This document shows positions 23,670 through 32,302 of a stretch of 64,000 nucleotides of DNA, one piece after another (positions within the stretch are counted from its first letter, which is position 1; every line of letters begins with the position of its first letter). The notes under the pieces are model-generated. The model was given only the letters and a program-made list of their open reading frames with translations, was not told the origin of the DNA and did not search any database. Source of the stretch: JAXGXJ01 sp963816155 (GTDB taxonomy: Bacteria; Actinomycetota; Thermoleophilia; RBG-16-64-13). Location of the stretch: contig CAWFJE010000006.1 of NCBI GenBank assembly GCA_963816155.1, forward strand, positions 14,050-78,049. Reading direction: 5' to 3'. The translations under genes and the position numbers were made by a program.

Positions 23670-24920
23670 ATGGACGACCAAGCCGGGCTCGAAGCGCAGA
23701 GCGCTGAGCCTGCAGCCGCGCCCAAGAACAAGCAGTCCGGGGGCAAGAAGTGGCGGGCCATCGTGGCCATCGTGCTCTTGGTCATCGGCTGCATCATGCT
23801 GCCGCTCGCCGTCACGGGTGGCTGGGTACGCGGCACGATCTTCGACACCCAAGGGTTCGTCGATACCATGGCGCCCCTGGCCTCGGAGCCCGCCGTCCAA
23901 GAGGCTGTTGCGCACTCCCTTACCGAGCGCACGTTCGAGAGACTCGATCTCGAGGCGCAACTGCAGGATGCCCTTCCGGACAGACTCGGCTTCTTGGCCG
24001 GGCCTGCGGTCGACAGGCTGGAGGTCTGGGCGGAAGGGGTGACCCTGCGCCTGGTGACCAGCGATCAGTTCCCCGCCATCTGGTCAAAGGCGCTCGAGGG
24101 CGTCCATTCCACCCTTGTCGGCTTCCTCAACGGGAGCGGCCGGGTGCAACTAGGGCCTGAGGGCGTCATACAGATCGACCTCACCGACATCTCTGCAGGC
24201 ATCACGCAGAGGTTGGAGGAGCGCGGTCTGACCCTCCCTGCCGACCGAGACCCGAAGCTGGGCGTCATACCCATCGCTCAGGTCAAGCAGTTGGGGACGG
24301 TCGCCACCCTGCTCAACGTACTCAACAAGGTCTTCATCGTTCTGCCCATATTGACCGTGCTACTGCTCGCCGCCTCGGTGTTGGTCTCTGAGAGACGCCG
24401 GAAGGCGGCCGTGCGGGCAGGCATCGGCATCATGATCGCCACAGCCGTCTTCATCGTGATCCTCTTCATCGTGCGGGTCGTGTTCCTCAACGCCATCGAC
24501 AACGCCGGCTTCTCCCACGACGCCGCGGCAGCCATATGGAGCACGCTGACCATCGCGCTACGGGCCAGCTTCTGGGGACTGTTCTTCCTCGGGGTACTCC
24601 TCTTGGTCCATCCTCGCATCGTCGACCTGATCCGGGGCGAGAAGATGACGGCGATGGCCACGAGGTCGGCGGAATCCGGGCAGGACTACGGCGCTTTCGG
24701 CAGATGGATCGCGGCTCATCGCACCTTGCTGGCCGTCGTGATCCTCGTTCTCGGCTTCCTGGTGCTGGTACTCTGGAACACTCCCCCGCTGTTCGGTGTG
24801 ATCCTGGTGGCGGCGCTTGTGGTCGTCCTTGAGGCGCTCGTCTTCTTCCTGGCCAAGCAGAGCGACATCGCGACTCAGGCGGCCACCGTGTCTGGTACGA
24901 CCGACGGAGGCGGCGACTGA
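23670..24920 (+). CDS. Actinobacterial-type integral membrane protein, unknown function
   Basis: This 416-residue protein has a Lys-rich cytoplasmic N-terminus, one membrane helix (about 28-50), a large extracytoplasmic domain starting RGTIFDTQGFVDTMAPLASEPAVQEAV, then four to five C-terminal helices. The post-TM motif is common in unannotated actinobacterial membrane proteins. GGGGG precedes ATG 23670. It is followed after 5 nt by the K+ channel gene, suggesting shared expression and perhaps a joint membrane role. No enzymatic motif seen. Confidence 0.8.
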   Translation: MDDQAGLEAQSAEPAAAPKNKQSGGKKWRAIVAIVLLVIGCIMLPLAVTGGWVRGTIFDTQGFVDTMAPLASEPAVQEAVAHSLTERTFERLDLEAQLQDALPDRLGFLAGPAVDRLEVWAEGVTLRLVTSDQFPAIWSKALEGVHSTLVGFLNGSGRVQLGPEGVIQIDLTDISAGITQRLEERGLTLPADRDPKLGVIPIAQVKQLGTVATLLNVLNKVFIVLPILTVLLLAASVLVSERRRKAAVRAGIGIMIATAVFIVILFIVRVVFLNAIDNAGFSHDAAAAIWSTLTIALRASFWGLFFLGVLLLVHPRIVDLIRGEKMTAMATRSAESGQDYGAFGRWIAAHRTLLAVVILVLGFLVLVLWNTPPLFGVILVAALVVVLEALVFFLAKQSDIATQAATVSGTTDGGGD

Positions 24921-24925
24921 CTCCG

Positions 24926-25645
24926 GTGAGCGACACACTGGACACGATCCGGAAGCGGAGGTTGCGCCCCGGGGCGCAGGGCATCGAGGATCACTACGGC
25001 ATCGTGCTCCTCGCCATAATCGCCGGCCTCATCGTCGCGGGGCTGGTCAGTGGTCGCCCAGGAGCCAGGTCCGTGACCGTACTGATGTTCCTGATCATCT
25101 TCTTCCTGACGATGCAGACGTCGGGTGTCTCCCGACACGCGATCTCGCGCCTGGCCGTGCTGATACCTTTCGTTCTCGCGCTGGGAGTGGCGGGCGACGT
25201 GCTCGGGTCACGATTCTCGATCGACTCCTTGTCTCCCTTGGTGTCGGCGGCGTTCGTGATCGCCAGCGTGCTGCTGATCGCGCGCCGGCTCGCCACCCAC
25301 GCTCAGGTAACGCGCCGCACGGTCTTTGGGTCGCTATGCCTCTACCTGTTCGTGGCCATCCTCTTCGCCACAGTCTACGAGTTCATCGGTCTTGCGGGCA
25401 GCGCGCCCTTCTTCACCCAGACTGACACTCCGAGCGGCCTGGACTACATCTACTTCAGCTTCGTCACCATTGCCACCCTCGGCTTCGGTGATCTGTCCCC
25501 GGCCGGTGACCTCGGCAGGATGACGGCGGTGGTCGAAGCCGTCGGCGGACAACTGTACCTGGTGGTCGTGGTGGCACTGTTCGTGAGCAACCTGGGTCGC
25601 CAGAGGATGCGCGGCAAACAAGGTCCGGAAGACCCAGAGGACTGA
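24926..25645 (+). CDS. Potassium channel family protein (Ion_trans_2)
   Basis: This 239-residue protein has four N-terminal helices and a final pore module of two helices flanking the re-entrant loop. The selectivity filter reads TIATLGFGDLSP, with GFGD in place of canonical GYGD, a variant that still conducts K+ in known channels. There is no RCK/TrkA-N domain, so gating is probably by voltage or membrane state. GTG 24926 is used. The last codons lie in the stem of the following hairpin. Confidence 0.88.
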   Translation: MSDTLDTIRKRRLRPGAQGIEDHYGIVLLAIIAGLIVAGLVSGRPGARSVTVLMFLIIFFLTMQTSGVSRHAISRLAVLIPFVLALGVAGDVLGSRFSIDSLSPLVSAAFVIASVLLIARRLATHAQVTRRTVFGSLCLYLFVAILFATVYEFIGLAGSAPFFTQTDTPSGLDYIYFSFVTIATLGFGDLSPAGDLGRMTAVVEAVGGQLYLVVVVALFVSNLGRQRMRGKQGPEDPED

Positions 25646-25672
25646 CCGCGCTTCGCGCGGTCAGTCCTCTGG
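25634..25672. terminator. 17-bp perfect hairpin over the K+ channel stop codon
   Basis: CCAGAGGACTGACCGCG (25634-25650) pairs with 25656-25672 around CTTCG. It includes the stop codon of the channel gene and faces the convergent YtxH-like gene. Confidence 0.75.
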
Positions 25673-25723
25673 AAGGTCGGATCTCGGGGGTCGAATCTGG
25701 AAGAGCGGAGCCGGCGACCCAGC

Positions 25724-25996
25724 CTAGACGGTCGCGTCGAGGGCTTCGTCGACGGCGTCATCGACACTCTCAGCCAATTCATCCGCTTGGCCGTGAACCT
25801 TGTCCAACCCCTTGTTGACGATGTCGGTAGCCTTTCCGCGAACGTCCGAATAGACCTTGCGCGCTTCGGCCGGCACGTCGGGCAAGGAAGCGGGGATACT
25901 CTTCTCGTTCTCCTGCGACGCCCGATAGGCGAGCAGGAACACACCTGCCAGGACTCCTCCGATAAAAGCTGCAAGTACTGCTTTTCCGAAACTCAC
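25724..25996 (-). CDS. YtxH-like small membrane-anchored protein
   Basis: A 90-residue product with one N-terminal membrane helix (AVLAAFIGGVLAGVFLLAY) and an amphipathic, charged C-terminal helix (EARKVYSDVRGKATDIVNKG...). This is the YtxH layout, linked to general stress responses in Gram-positive bacteria. GTG 25996 is preferred because AAAGGAG is 7 nt upstream. Confidence 0.75.
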   Translation of the reverse strand: MSFGKAVLAAFIGGVLAGVFLLAYRASQENEKSIPASLPDVPAEARKVYSDVRGKATDIVNKGLDKVHGQADELAESVDDAVDEALDATV

Positions 25997-26203
25997 GGCC
26001 TGTCTCCTTTCGCGTCTGCTGGTACACATACGGGTCCACTACAGCCCGCGCGATGTGGCCTTGGCGTGAGCTTCTGCGCAGCCGAATCCGGAGCCGCTCA
26101 CGCCATGACCATGTATGGATGTTAGCACCAAGCCTGTTCATGGGCATAAACAACTCAGGTACCTCGGGCCGCAGACGGCCACAACATCACAGGAGGCAGC
26201 AAC

Positions 26204-26707
26204 ATGGCAGAGGCGGAATACACCATCGTCTACGCAGCGGCATACGAGTCCTTTGACGACGCCAAGGACGACTTTCAGGGCATCAAGGATCTGCACAAGG
26301 AGAAATGGATCGGCAAGTACGAAGCCGCGCTCTTCACCAAGAACGACGACGGTTCGGTCAAGATCCACGACCAAGACGCGACCGGCCGCGCGAAGGGACT
26401 GAAACTGGGGGCCGCGATCGGAGCGGCCGTGGGGATCATCTTCCCAGTGACCCTCCTGGCCGGAGCTTTGGTGGGTGGAGGCGTGGGACTCCTGGGAGGG
26501 CAACTCACCAAGGGCCTGAGCCGAGGCGACATCAAAGACCTGGGCGAACTCCTCGATGAGGGCGAAGCGGGCATCGTCCTGGTGGGCGTGTTCACACCCG
26601 AAGAGGGCATGGAGCGCTTCCTGGGGAAGGCCGCCAAAGTGCTCAAGAAGCAGGTGGATGCCGACGCCGACGAGATCAAGAAGGCCATCGACGAGGCGAT
26701 CGACTAG
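26204..26707 (+). CDS. DUF1269-type protein
   Basis: This 167-residue protein has an N-terminal alpha/beta half (EYTIVYAAAYESFDDAKDDFQGI), a Gly-rich hydrophobic hairpin (about 68-103, GAAIGAAVGIIFPVTLLAGALVGGGVGLLGG) and a second alpha/beta half (GEAGIVLVGVFTPEEGMERFLG). This is the glycine-hairpin arrangement of DUF1269/DUF6325 proteins, which may associate with membranes. Function unknown. AGGAGG precedes ATG 26204. A second, shorter relative is at 49824-50252. Confidence 0.82.
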   Translation: MAEAEYTIVYAAAYESFDDAKDDFQGIKDLHKEKWIGKYEAALFTKNDDGSVKIHDQDATGRAKGLKLGAAIGAAVGIIFPVTLLAGALVGGGVGLLGGQLTKGLSRGDIKDLGELLDEGEAGIVLVGVFTPEEGMERFLGKAAKVLKKQVDADADEIKKAIDEAID

Positions 26708-26717
26708 GAGCACCTCT

Positions 26718-26765
26718 GGGTACTGGGGCGCGCCCGGCCCGCGGGCCGGGCGCGCCCCAGTACCC
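26718..26765. terminator. 23-bp perfect hairpin
   Basis: 23 bp of perfect inverted repeat (26718-26740 with 26743-26765) around a GC dinucleotide, 10 nt after the DUF1269 gene. It is the longest stem in the window; no U-tract. Confidence 0.7.
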
Positions 26766-26870
26766 GTCACCCCATCGCAACACCTCGGTCTCGTGACCCC
26801 TCCCTGTCGCAACCCCTTCCCGTACGCTATTGTGGCGCTGTAAGCATCTGACTTCTTGAGGAGGCCGCAA

Positions 26871-28932
26871 GTGGCGACCAGTTCGGCGCAGCCCCGTTCG
26901 ACCACGAGCGTCTGGTGGAGGCGCCTTCTATTCGGCATAGGGCATATGATCGGCATCATCAGTCGTCCAAGCCCTTGCCCTATGGCTCGTCGCCAAGTTG
27001 TTGCCTGGCGTCACCCTGAGTGGCCCATGGGCCTCCATAGCTGTCTCAGTCGCAATGCTTATCGCGACCTTCATCGTGTGGCCGCTCTTCATCCGCATCT
27101 TCTTCAAGTTCGTCATATGGACGGCCGGTCTCATCACCGTCCTGGTCAACGGATTCATCGTGCAATTGGCAAGCTGGATCAGTTCCGATCTGGTGGTCGA
27201 CAACTTCGGCTGGGCGGTCCTCTTCGCCTTCTTGGCCACGATCCTCCTCACAGCTTTCTTGGGGTTCATCTCCTTCCAGGACAGGGGCACCTTCAAACGC
27301 ATCGCTCTTCTCCGTCAGCGGCGCAAGCTCGACCCCAGCATCTTCGGCAAGACGGGGGTGATCTTCGTCGAGATCGACGGCCTCGCCCATGATGCCCTCA
27401 AGAGAGCGATAGCCGCCGGCAAAGCGCCCAACATCAAGAAATGGCTCGAGTCGGGCTCGCACCTTCTGGTGCCCTGGGAGACAGACCTCTCCTCGCAGAC
27501 GAGTGCCTCCCAAGCCGGAATCCTGCACGGAAACAACAGCGACATACCTGCGTTCCGCTGGTTCGACAAAGAACTGGGACGGGTCATAGTCTCGAGCAAC
27601 ATCAAGATCCTGGGGCCCTTCGAAGCCTCACACTCCGACGGCAACGGCCTTCTTGCCCATGGCGGGACTGCACGGGCCAGCCTGCTCTCCGGCGATGCCG
27701 ACGAGGTCATGCTGGTCGCGAGCCGGCCTCTGGAGGAGAAAGGAGAGACGTACCGTGCCTTCTTCGCCTCTCCTCTCAGCTTCACCCACACCGTCATGCT
27801 CTTCTTCTGGGAGATTCTCCTTGAGACCGGGTCGAAGTGGTCACAGCGCCTCCGCCATGTGGAACCGCGCGTCGAACGCCACTTCAAGTACAGCATCATC
27901 CGGGCGGGCATGACCGTCGCTCTGCGCGACCTCAGCCTCAACGGCGTGATGGGCGATATGCTCAAAGGCGCCCCCTATTCGTATGTGACCCTGGCGGGCT
28001 ACGACGAAGTTGCCCATCACTCCGGCTTGGACCGTCACGATGCCTTGGTCGTCCTGCGCAAGATCGACAGCCGTCTGCGCAACCTCGAACTCATGGCCCA
28101 ACTGGCACCCAGGAACTACCAGTTCGTACTCCTGTCCGACCACGGGCAGACCATGGGCGCCACCTTCCTGCAACGCTACGGCTACGACCTGGAGGAATTC
28201 GTCCGCACGTCGGTCCCCACAGGCACTACCGTGGGCGGCCCCAGCACCTACGCCAAGAGCGGAGCAGGGGCAGGGGTGTCGAAAGGGGGCAGTGACTGGG
28301 AACACATCGCTACGGTCGATGCAGCGGCGCGGGAGTCCGGTCTCGCCGAAGGACGTGTGGGCAAATGGCTGGGCAAACGCCTCCAGGCCGGTGACCCCGT
28401 CCCCACTGAAATGACCGACCTCGTGGTCATGGCCTCAGGCAACCTGGGCATCATCTCCTTCACCGGACCGAAGCATCGCGTGACCCTCGAGGAGATCGAG
28501 CGCGACCAGCCTGAGTTGATCAAGAAACTGGTGACCCATCCCGGCGTCGGTTTCGTGCTGGTCGCCACCTCCGGCAACGGCGCCGGTCCCGACACGGTGG
28601 CGATCGGAGAGAATGGTCGCTACTACCTGAGTGACGATCGCATCGAGGGCGAGAACCCACTGGAACCGTATGGCCCCAACTCGGCCCGCCACCTGCGCCG
28701 CACCACCGGGTTCGGCAACTGCCCCGATATCCTGATCGTGAGCACCTACTGGCCCGATACCCACGAGAACGCCGCCTTCGAAGAACTCGTGGGTAACCAC
28801 GGAGGGCTGGGTGGGGAGCAGATGCATCCCTTCCTCCTCTACCCCGCGGAGTGGGAATTGACCGACCCGGAACTGATGGGCGCCGAATCCGTCTACAGGA
28901 ACCTCAAACACTGGACGAAGATGACCGCCTGA
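26871..28932 (+). CDS. Holin-like membrane domain fused to type I phosphodiesterase; one-base frameshift
   Basis: GAGGAGG lies 6 nt before GTG 26871. The first ~30 codons (TTSVWWRRLLFGIGHMIGII) lead into a holin-4_2-like domain (VVQALALWLVAKLLPGVTLSGP, three further helices to about 27280) but the frame changes at the A at 26961. Removing that base gives a continuous ~686-residue protein. The C-terminal ~530 residues are an alkaline-phosphatase-superfamily phosphodiesterase (VIFVEIDGLAHDAL with the metal Asp, SSQTSASQAGIL, GYDEVAHHSG, LLSDHGQTMG, and GNHGGLGGEQMHPF near the end). Members hydrolyse phosphodiesters or pyrophosphates at the membrane. The shift may be a sequencing error (see findings). 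Without it, TTG 26998 has no ribosome site. Confidence 0.85.
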
Positions 28933-28949
28933 CATCCGCGGTCGCCCGT

Positions 28950-30260
28950 ATGCCACAGCACATGAGTCAGATCACGCACCCCGTCGAAGCCTTCCACGTG
29001 ATGGCCAAACCCAGCGGTGCGCGCTGCAACTTGGACTGCGCCTACTGCTTCTTCCTCAAGAAGGAGCGACTCTATCCGGGCAGCACCTTCCGCATGTCCG
29101 ACGAGGTGCTCGAGACCTACATCCGCCAGACCATAGAGGCACATCACGTGCCCGAGGTCACTATCGCTTGGCAGGGCGGTGAACCGACCCTCATGGGTCT
29201 CGACTTCTTCCGAAGGGCCGTCGAGATCGAGAAGAAGTACGCTCCACCCGGGGTGAGGGTGGAGAACACCTTGCAAACCAACGGCGTGCTCTTGAATGAC
29301 GAATGGTGCGAGTTTCTTCGGGAGGAAGGCTTCCTGGTGGGCTTGAGCCTGGACGGCCCCCGCGAGCTCCACGACGCCTACCGACACGATAAGCGAGGCG
29401 GGTCGGTATTCGACGAGGTGGTAGCCGCGGCCCAGTTGATGCAGAAGCACGGGGTCGAGTTCAACATCCTCTGCACGGTGAACGCGGTCAACAGCCGGCA
29501 CCCGCTCGAAGTCTACCGTTTCTTCCGGGACGAACTGGGGGCCCGCTACATCCAGTTCATCCCCATCGTGGAGCGCGCGAACGATTCCGGCGACCAGGAG
29601 GGCACGGCTGTCACCGAGCGCTCTGTCCCAGGCGCCCAGTACGGACGTTTCCTTATCGAGATCTTCGACGAATGGGTCATGCGCGACGTGGGCAAGATGT
29701 TCGTGTTGTTCTTCGACGGGGTCCTGGCCGCGTACGTGCGCGGCTACTCGAGCCTCTGCGTGCTCAGCCCCACCTGTGGCGAGGGCGTCGCTCTCGAACA
29801 TACCGGGGACGTCTACTCCTGCGATCACTATGTGGAGCCGGGCTACCTGCTGGGCAACATCCTCGACACCCCGCTGGGAGAACTGGTCTCGTCAGACAGG
29901 CAGCGCACGTTCGGCGTCGCGAAGACCGATACGCTGCCCGGCCATTGCCGCGACTGCCGCTGGCTGTTCACCTGCCACGGCGAATGTCCCAAGAACCGCG
30001 TGCTCACCACGCCCGACGGCGAACCAGGGCTCAACTGGCTCTGTGAGGGGCTGCAGGCTTTCTTCGAGCACGCCGACCACCCTATGCGCCTCATGTCCGA
30101 TCTCCTTCGTCGAGGCCGACCCGCCGATGATGTCATGGCCGTGCTGTCGCAGGAGGAGCGACAGCTCGCCGGAAGCTTCGCTTCGGCCGGACGCAACGAC
30201 CCCTGCCCCTGCGGAAGCGGCAGGAAATACAAGAAGTGTCACGGAAGTGCCTGCCGGTAG
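28950..30260 (+). CDS. Anaerobic sulfatase maturase (radical SAM/SPASM) with SEC-C tail
   Basis: This 436-residue anSME-type enzyme converts the active-site Cys or Ser of sulfatases to formylglycine without oxygen. The radical SAM cluster is C26-x3-C30-x2-C33 (CNLDCAYCFF). The SPASM region carries further Cys ligands (CVLSPTC, CDHYVEPGYLLGN, CRDCRWLFTCHGECPKNR). The last ~20 residues are a zinc-binding SEC-C motif (DPCPCGSGRKYKKCHG), an extra commonly found at protein ends. The substrate is probably the sulfatase at 33656, whose motif is CTAGR. Start ATG 28950 or 28962; neither has a strong ribosome site, but the preceding stop is only 18 nt away. Confidence 0.93.
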   Translation: MPQHMSQITHPVEAFHVMAKPSGARCNLDCAYCFFLKKERLYPGSTFRMSDEVLETYIRQTIEAHHVPEVTIAWQGGEPTLMGLDFFRRAVEIEKKYAPPGVRVENTLQTNGVLLNDEWCEFLREEGFLVGLSLDGPRELHDAYRHDKRGGSVFDEVVAAAQLMQKHGVEFNILCTVNAVNSRHPLEVYRFFRDELGARYIQFIPIVERANDSGDQEGTAVTERSVPGAQYGRFLIEIFDEWVMRDVGKMFVLFFDGVLAAYVRGYSSLCVLSPTCGEGVALEHTGDVYSCDHYVEPGYLLGNILDTPLGELVSSDRQRTFGVAKTDTLPGHCRDCRWLFTCHGECPKNRVLTTPDGEPGLNWLCEGLQAFFEHADHPMRLMSDLLRRGRPADDVMAVLSQEERQLAGSFASAGRNDPCPCGSGRKYKKCHGSACR

Positions 30261-30304
30261 CCAACGGTCATCCTCGCGCTTGGGCCACTCAAATGTCCAG
30301 GATT
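30219..30304. repeat. Direct repeat, copy 1 (SEC-C tail and 3' flank of anSME gene)
   Basis: Roughly 70 bp covering the last codons of the anSME gene and about 30 nt behind it recurs at 32217-32302 with about 80 percent identity by eye. Both copies contain the shared GTGCCACGGAAGT-like segment and GGGCCACT. Confidence 0.8.
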
Positions 30305-30358
30305 TTCTTGTATCATGGGCAGTGATTATTGGCCTGGCAGCATGGGGGGGGAGGGGCG

Positions 30359-31783
30359 GTGGAGATTAGCCAAGGATCAGGAAGTACCGACTGGGGTGCC
30401 GGTTTGACGGCTCGGGTGAAGAGCCTGATGCCGCAGCTGAAAGGGGAGTTGGCTGCACTGGTGGCTATACCCTCTGTGTCGGAGACCGGCTATCCGGAGA
30501 GAACCCGGCCGGCGCTTCTAGAGACTCGCGACGCCGTGGTGAAGCTGTTCGCCGGCGCCGGCTGCGAACACGTCGAATCGCTGGAGTTGCCGGACACCGC
30601 GCCCATCATCTTGGGCGAGATACCCGCGCCCCCTGGAGCACCCACCGTGCTCCTCTACAGCCACTACGATGTCGTCCCGGCCGGGGACGAGTCGGAATGG
30701 AACACGCCGCCCTTCGAGCCCACCGAGCGCGAAGGTGCCGTGTACGGGCGGGGAGCGGCCGACACCAAATCGAACATCGTAGCCTTGGCAGGAGCCCTAC
30801 GCGCCTGGGACGGACGGCCGCCCGTGGGCATCAAGCTTGTGATCGAAGGCCAAGAAGAGGTGGGAGGCGGCGCTCTTCTGTCCTATGCGCCCCAGCACCC
30901 CGAATTGTTCGCCTCCGACGTGATGCTCATCGGCGACATGGGCAGCGTGCGGCCGGGGGTCCCCACGCTCACCGTGGCGCTGCGGGGCATGGCCAATGTC
31001 ACCGTCGAGGTGCGCACCCTCGAGTCGGCCAAACATAGCGGGCAATACGGGGGCGCGGCTCCGGACGCGCTTCTCGCGGTGATCCGAGCGCTGGCCTCCC
31101 TACACGACGACAAGGGCGATGTCGCGGTCAAAGGCCTCCTCCGAGAGGGATGGACCGGGGGCGGCAGCACCGAGAAGGAGTTCCGCGCCTTGGCCGAGGT
31201 CTTGGACGACCTGCCCCTCATCGGCACCGGAACCCTCGGGTCGCGCGTTTGGTCGGGGCCGGCCATCACGATCACCGGCATCGATGTCGCCTCCGTCGAC
31301 CGGGCCATGAACGCCGTGTGCCCACACGCGCGGGCGTCCATGAACATGCGCGTGCACCCCGAGCAGGACGCCGTCGAAGCCCAGGCGGCGCTTATCAAGC
31401 ATCTGCGCGAGGCCATGCCCTTCGGTATCCGACTCGATATCGTCGCCGGACCGACCGGCAACGGATTCTCCGCCCACACCTCCAGCCCCGCATACCAGGC
31501 CGCCCGGGAGGCTTGGGCCGCAGCCTGGGGCACTGAGGTGGTCTTCGCCGGTAGCGGCGGTTCCATCCCTTTGGTGGACGCGCTCAACCGTGCGGTCCCC
31601 GCCGCCGACATCCTACTGGCCGGCACCACCGACGGCTACGCGAACATTCACGGCCCAAACGAGCGGGTGCTGCTGGATGAGTTCGAGAAGGCGGTCCTGG
31701 CCGAAGCCGATCTGACTGGGCATCCTCATCACGGTCGTCGTGATCGCACTACTGACCGTCATCCCCGGCGCGCCGCTGCGTGA
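30359..31783 (+). CDS. M20-family metallopeptidase, C-terminus replaced at a junction
   Basis: A di-zinc M20 peptidase with metal ligands in SHYDVVP, GRGAADTKSN, EGQEEVGGG and the late His of GYANIHGPNERV. The dimerisation domain sits between. The natural sequence runs to about ERVLLDEFEKAVLAEAD (around 31712). It then continues 23 codons in the wrong frame of an AbgT transporter fragment, ending PHHGRRDRTTDRHPRRAAA. Only the last few natural residues seem lost, so it could be active. GTG 30359 follows a G-rich stretch GGGAGGGGCG. M20 enzymes cleave dipeptides or N-acyl amino acids; AbgA/AbgB of p-aminobenzoyl-glutamate use are relatives. Confidence 0.85.
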   Translation: MEISQGSGSTDWGAGLTARVKSLMPQLKGELAALVAIPSVSETGYPERTRPALLETRDAVVKLFAGAGCEHVESLELPDTAPIILGEIPAPPGAPTVLLYSHYDVVPAGDESEWNTPPFEPTEREGAVYGRGAADTKSNIVALAGALRAWDGRPPVGIKLVIEGQEEVGGGALLSYAPQHPELFASDVMLIGDMGSVRPGVPTLTVALRGMANVTVEVRTLESAKHSGQYGGAAPDALLAVIRALASLHDDKGDVAVKGLLREGWTGGGSTEKEFRALAEVLDDLPLIGTGTLGSRVWSGPAITITGIDVASVDRAMNAVCPHARASMNMRVHPEQDAVEAQAALIKHLREAMPFGIRLDIVAGPTGNGFSAHTSSPAYQAAREAWAAAWGTEVVFAGSGGSIPLVDALNRAVPAADILLAGTTDGYANIHGPNERVLLDEFEKAVLAEADLTGHPHHGRRDRTTDRHPRRAAA

Positions 31784-32258
31784 TCCGGAGACGGGCAGCA
31801 TCATCGGAACTTCTCCCTTCATGGACAGCCTCATCGTGCTCATCTCGATAGTGTTCCTCGTCGCCGGTGCCTTCTACGGCAAAGCGACGGGGACCATCAA
31901 GAACTCAACCGACGGCATAACGATGATCACGAAGGGCTGGGCCGGACTGGCCGGGCTGCTCTTCTTGTTCCTACTCATCGCCCAGTTCATTGCCTACTTC
32001 AACTACTCCAACATCCCCCAGGTGATAGCCGTCAGCCTGGGCGAGACGCTGGAGGGACTCAGCTTCAGCAGTGTGGGTCTGCTCATCCTGGCCATGCTGA
32101 TCACCCTGGCGGTGGGCATCATCATGCCGCAGGCCATCGCCAAGTGGGCGCTTCTCGCTCCCATCTTCATCCCGCTGTTCCTGCGCCTGGGGATCGAGCC
32201 GCAGTCCGTGTTGGCCGGCAAGAAGTACAAGAGGTGCCACGGAAGTACCGGCCGGTAG
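31716..32258 (+). pseudogene. Internal fragment of AbgT-family transporter ending in a SEC-C tail
   Basis: The frame opens right after a TGA at 31713-31715. It encodes a middle section of an AbgT p-aminobenzoyl-glutamate transporter: a helix (GILITVVVIALLTVIPG), RDPETGSI, YGKATGTIKNSTD, QFIAYFNYSNI and SAKWALLAP-like IAKWALLAPIFIPLF. About the first half and the end of a ~500-residue transporter are missing. After EPQSVLA the sequence jumps to GKKYKRCHGS, the SEC-C tail copied from the anSME gene. There is no ribosome site before GTG 31740, so translation is doubtful. It reads as a recombination relic. Confidence 0.8.
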
Positions 32259-32302
32259 CCGGCGGTCGCCCTCGTGCTGTGGGCCACTGGATATCTAGAA
32301 TC
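32217..32302. repeat. Direct repeat, copy 2 (fused to AbgT fragment)
   Basis: Counterpart of 30219-30304. The copy supplies the last ~13 codons and stop of the AbgT fragment, and its 3' end overlaps the last codons of the convergent AI-2E-like transporter gene. Confidence 0.8.
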
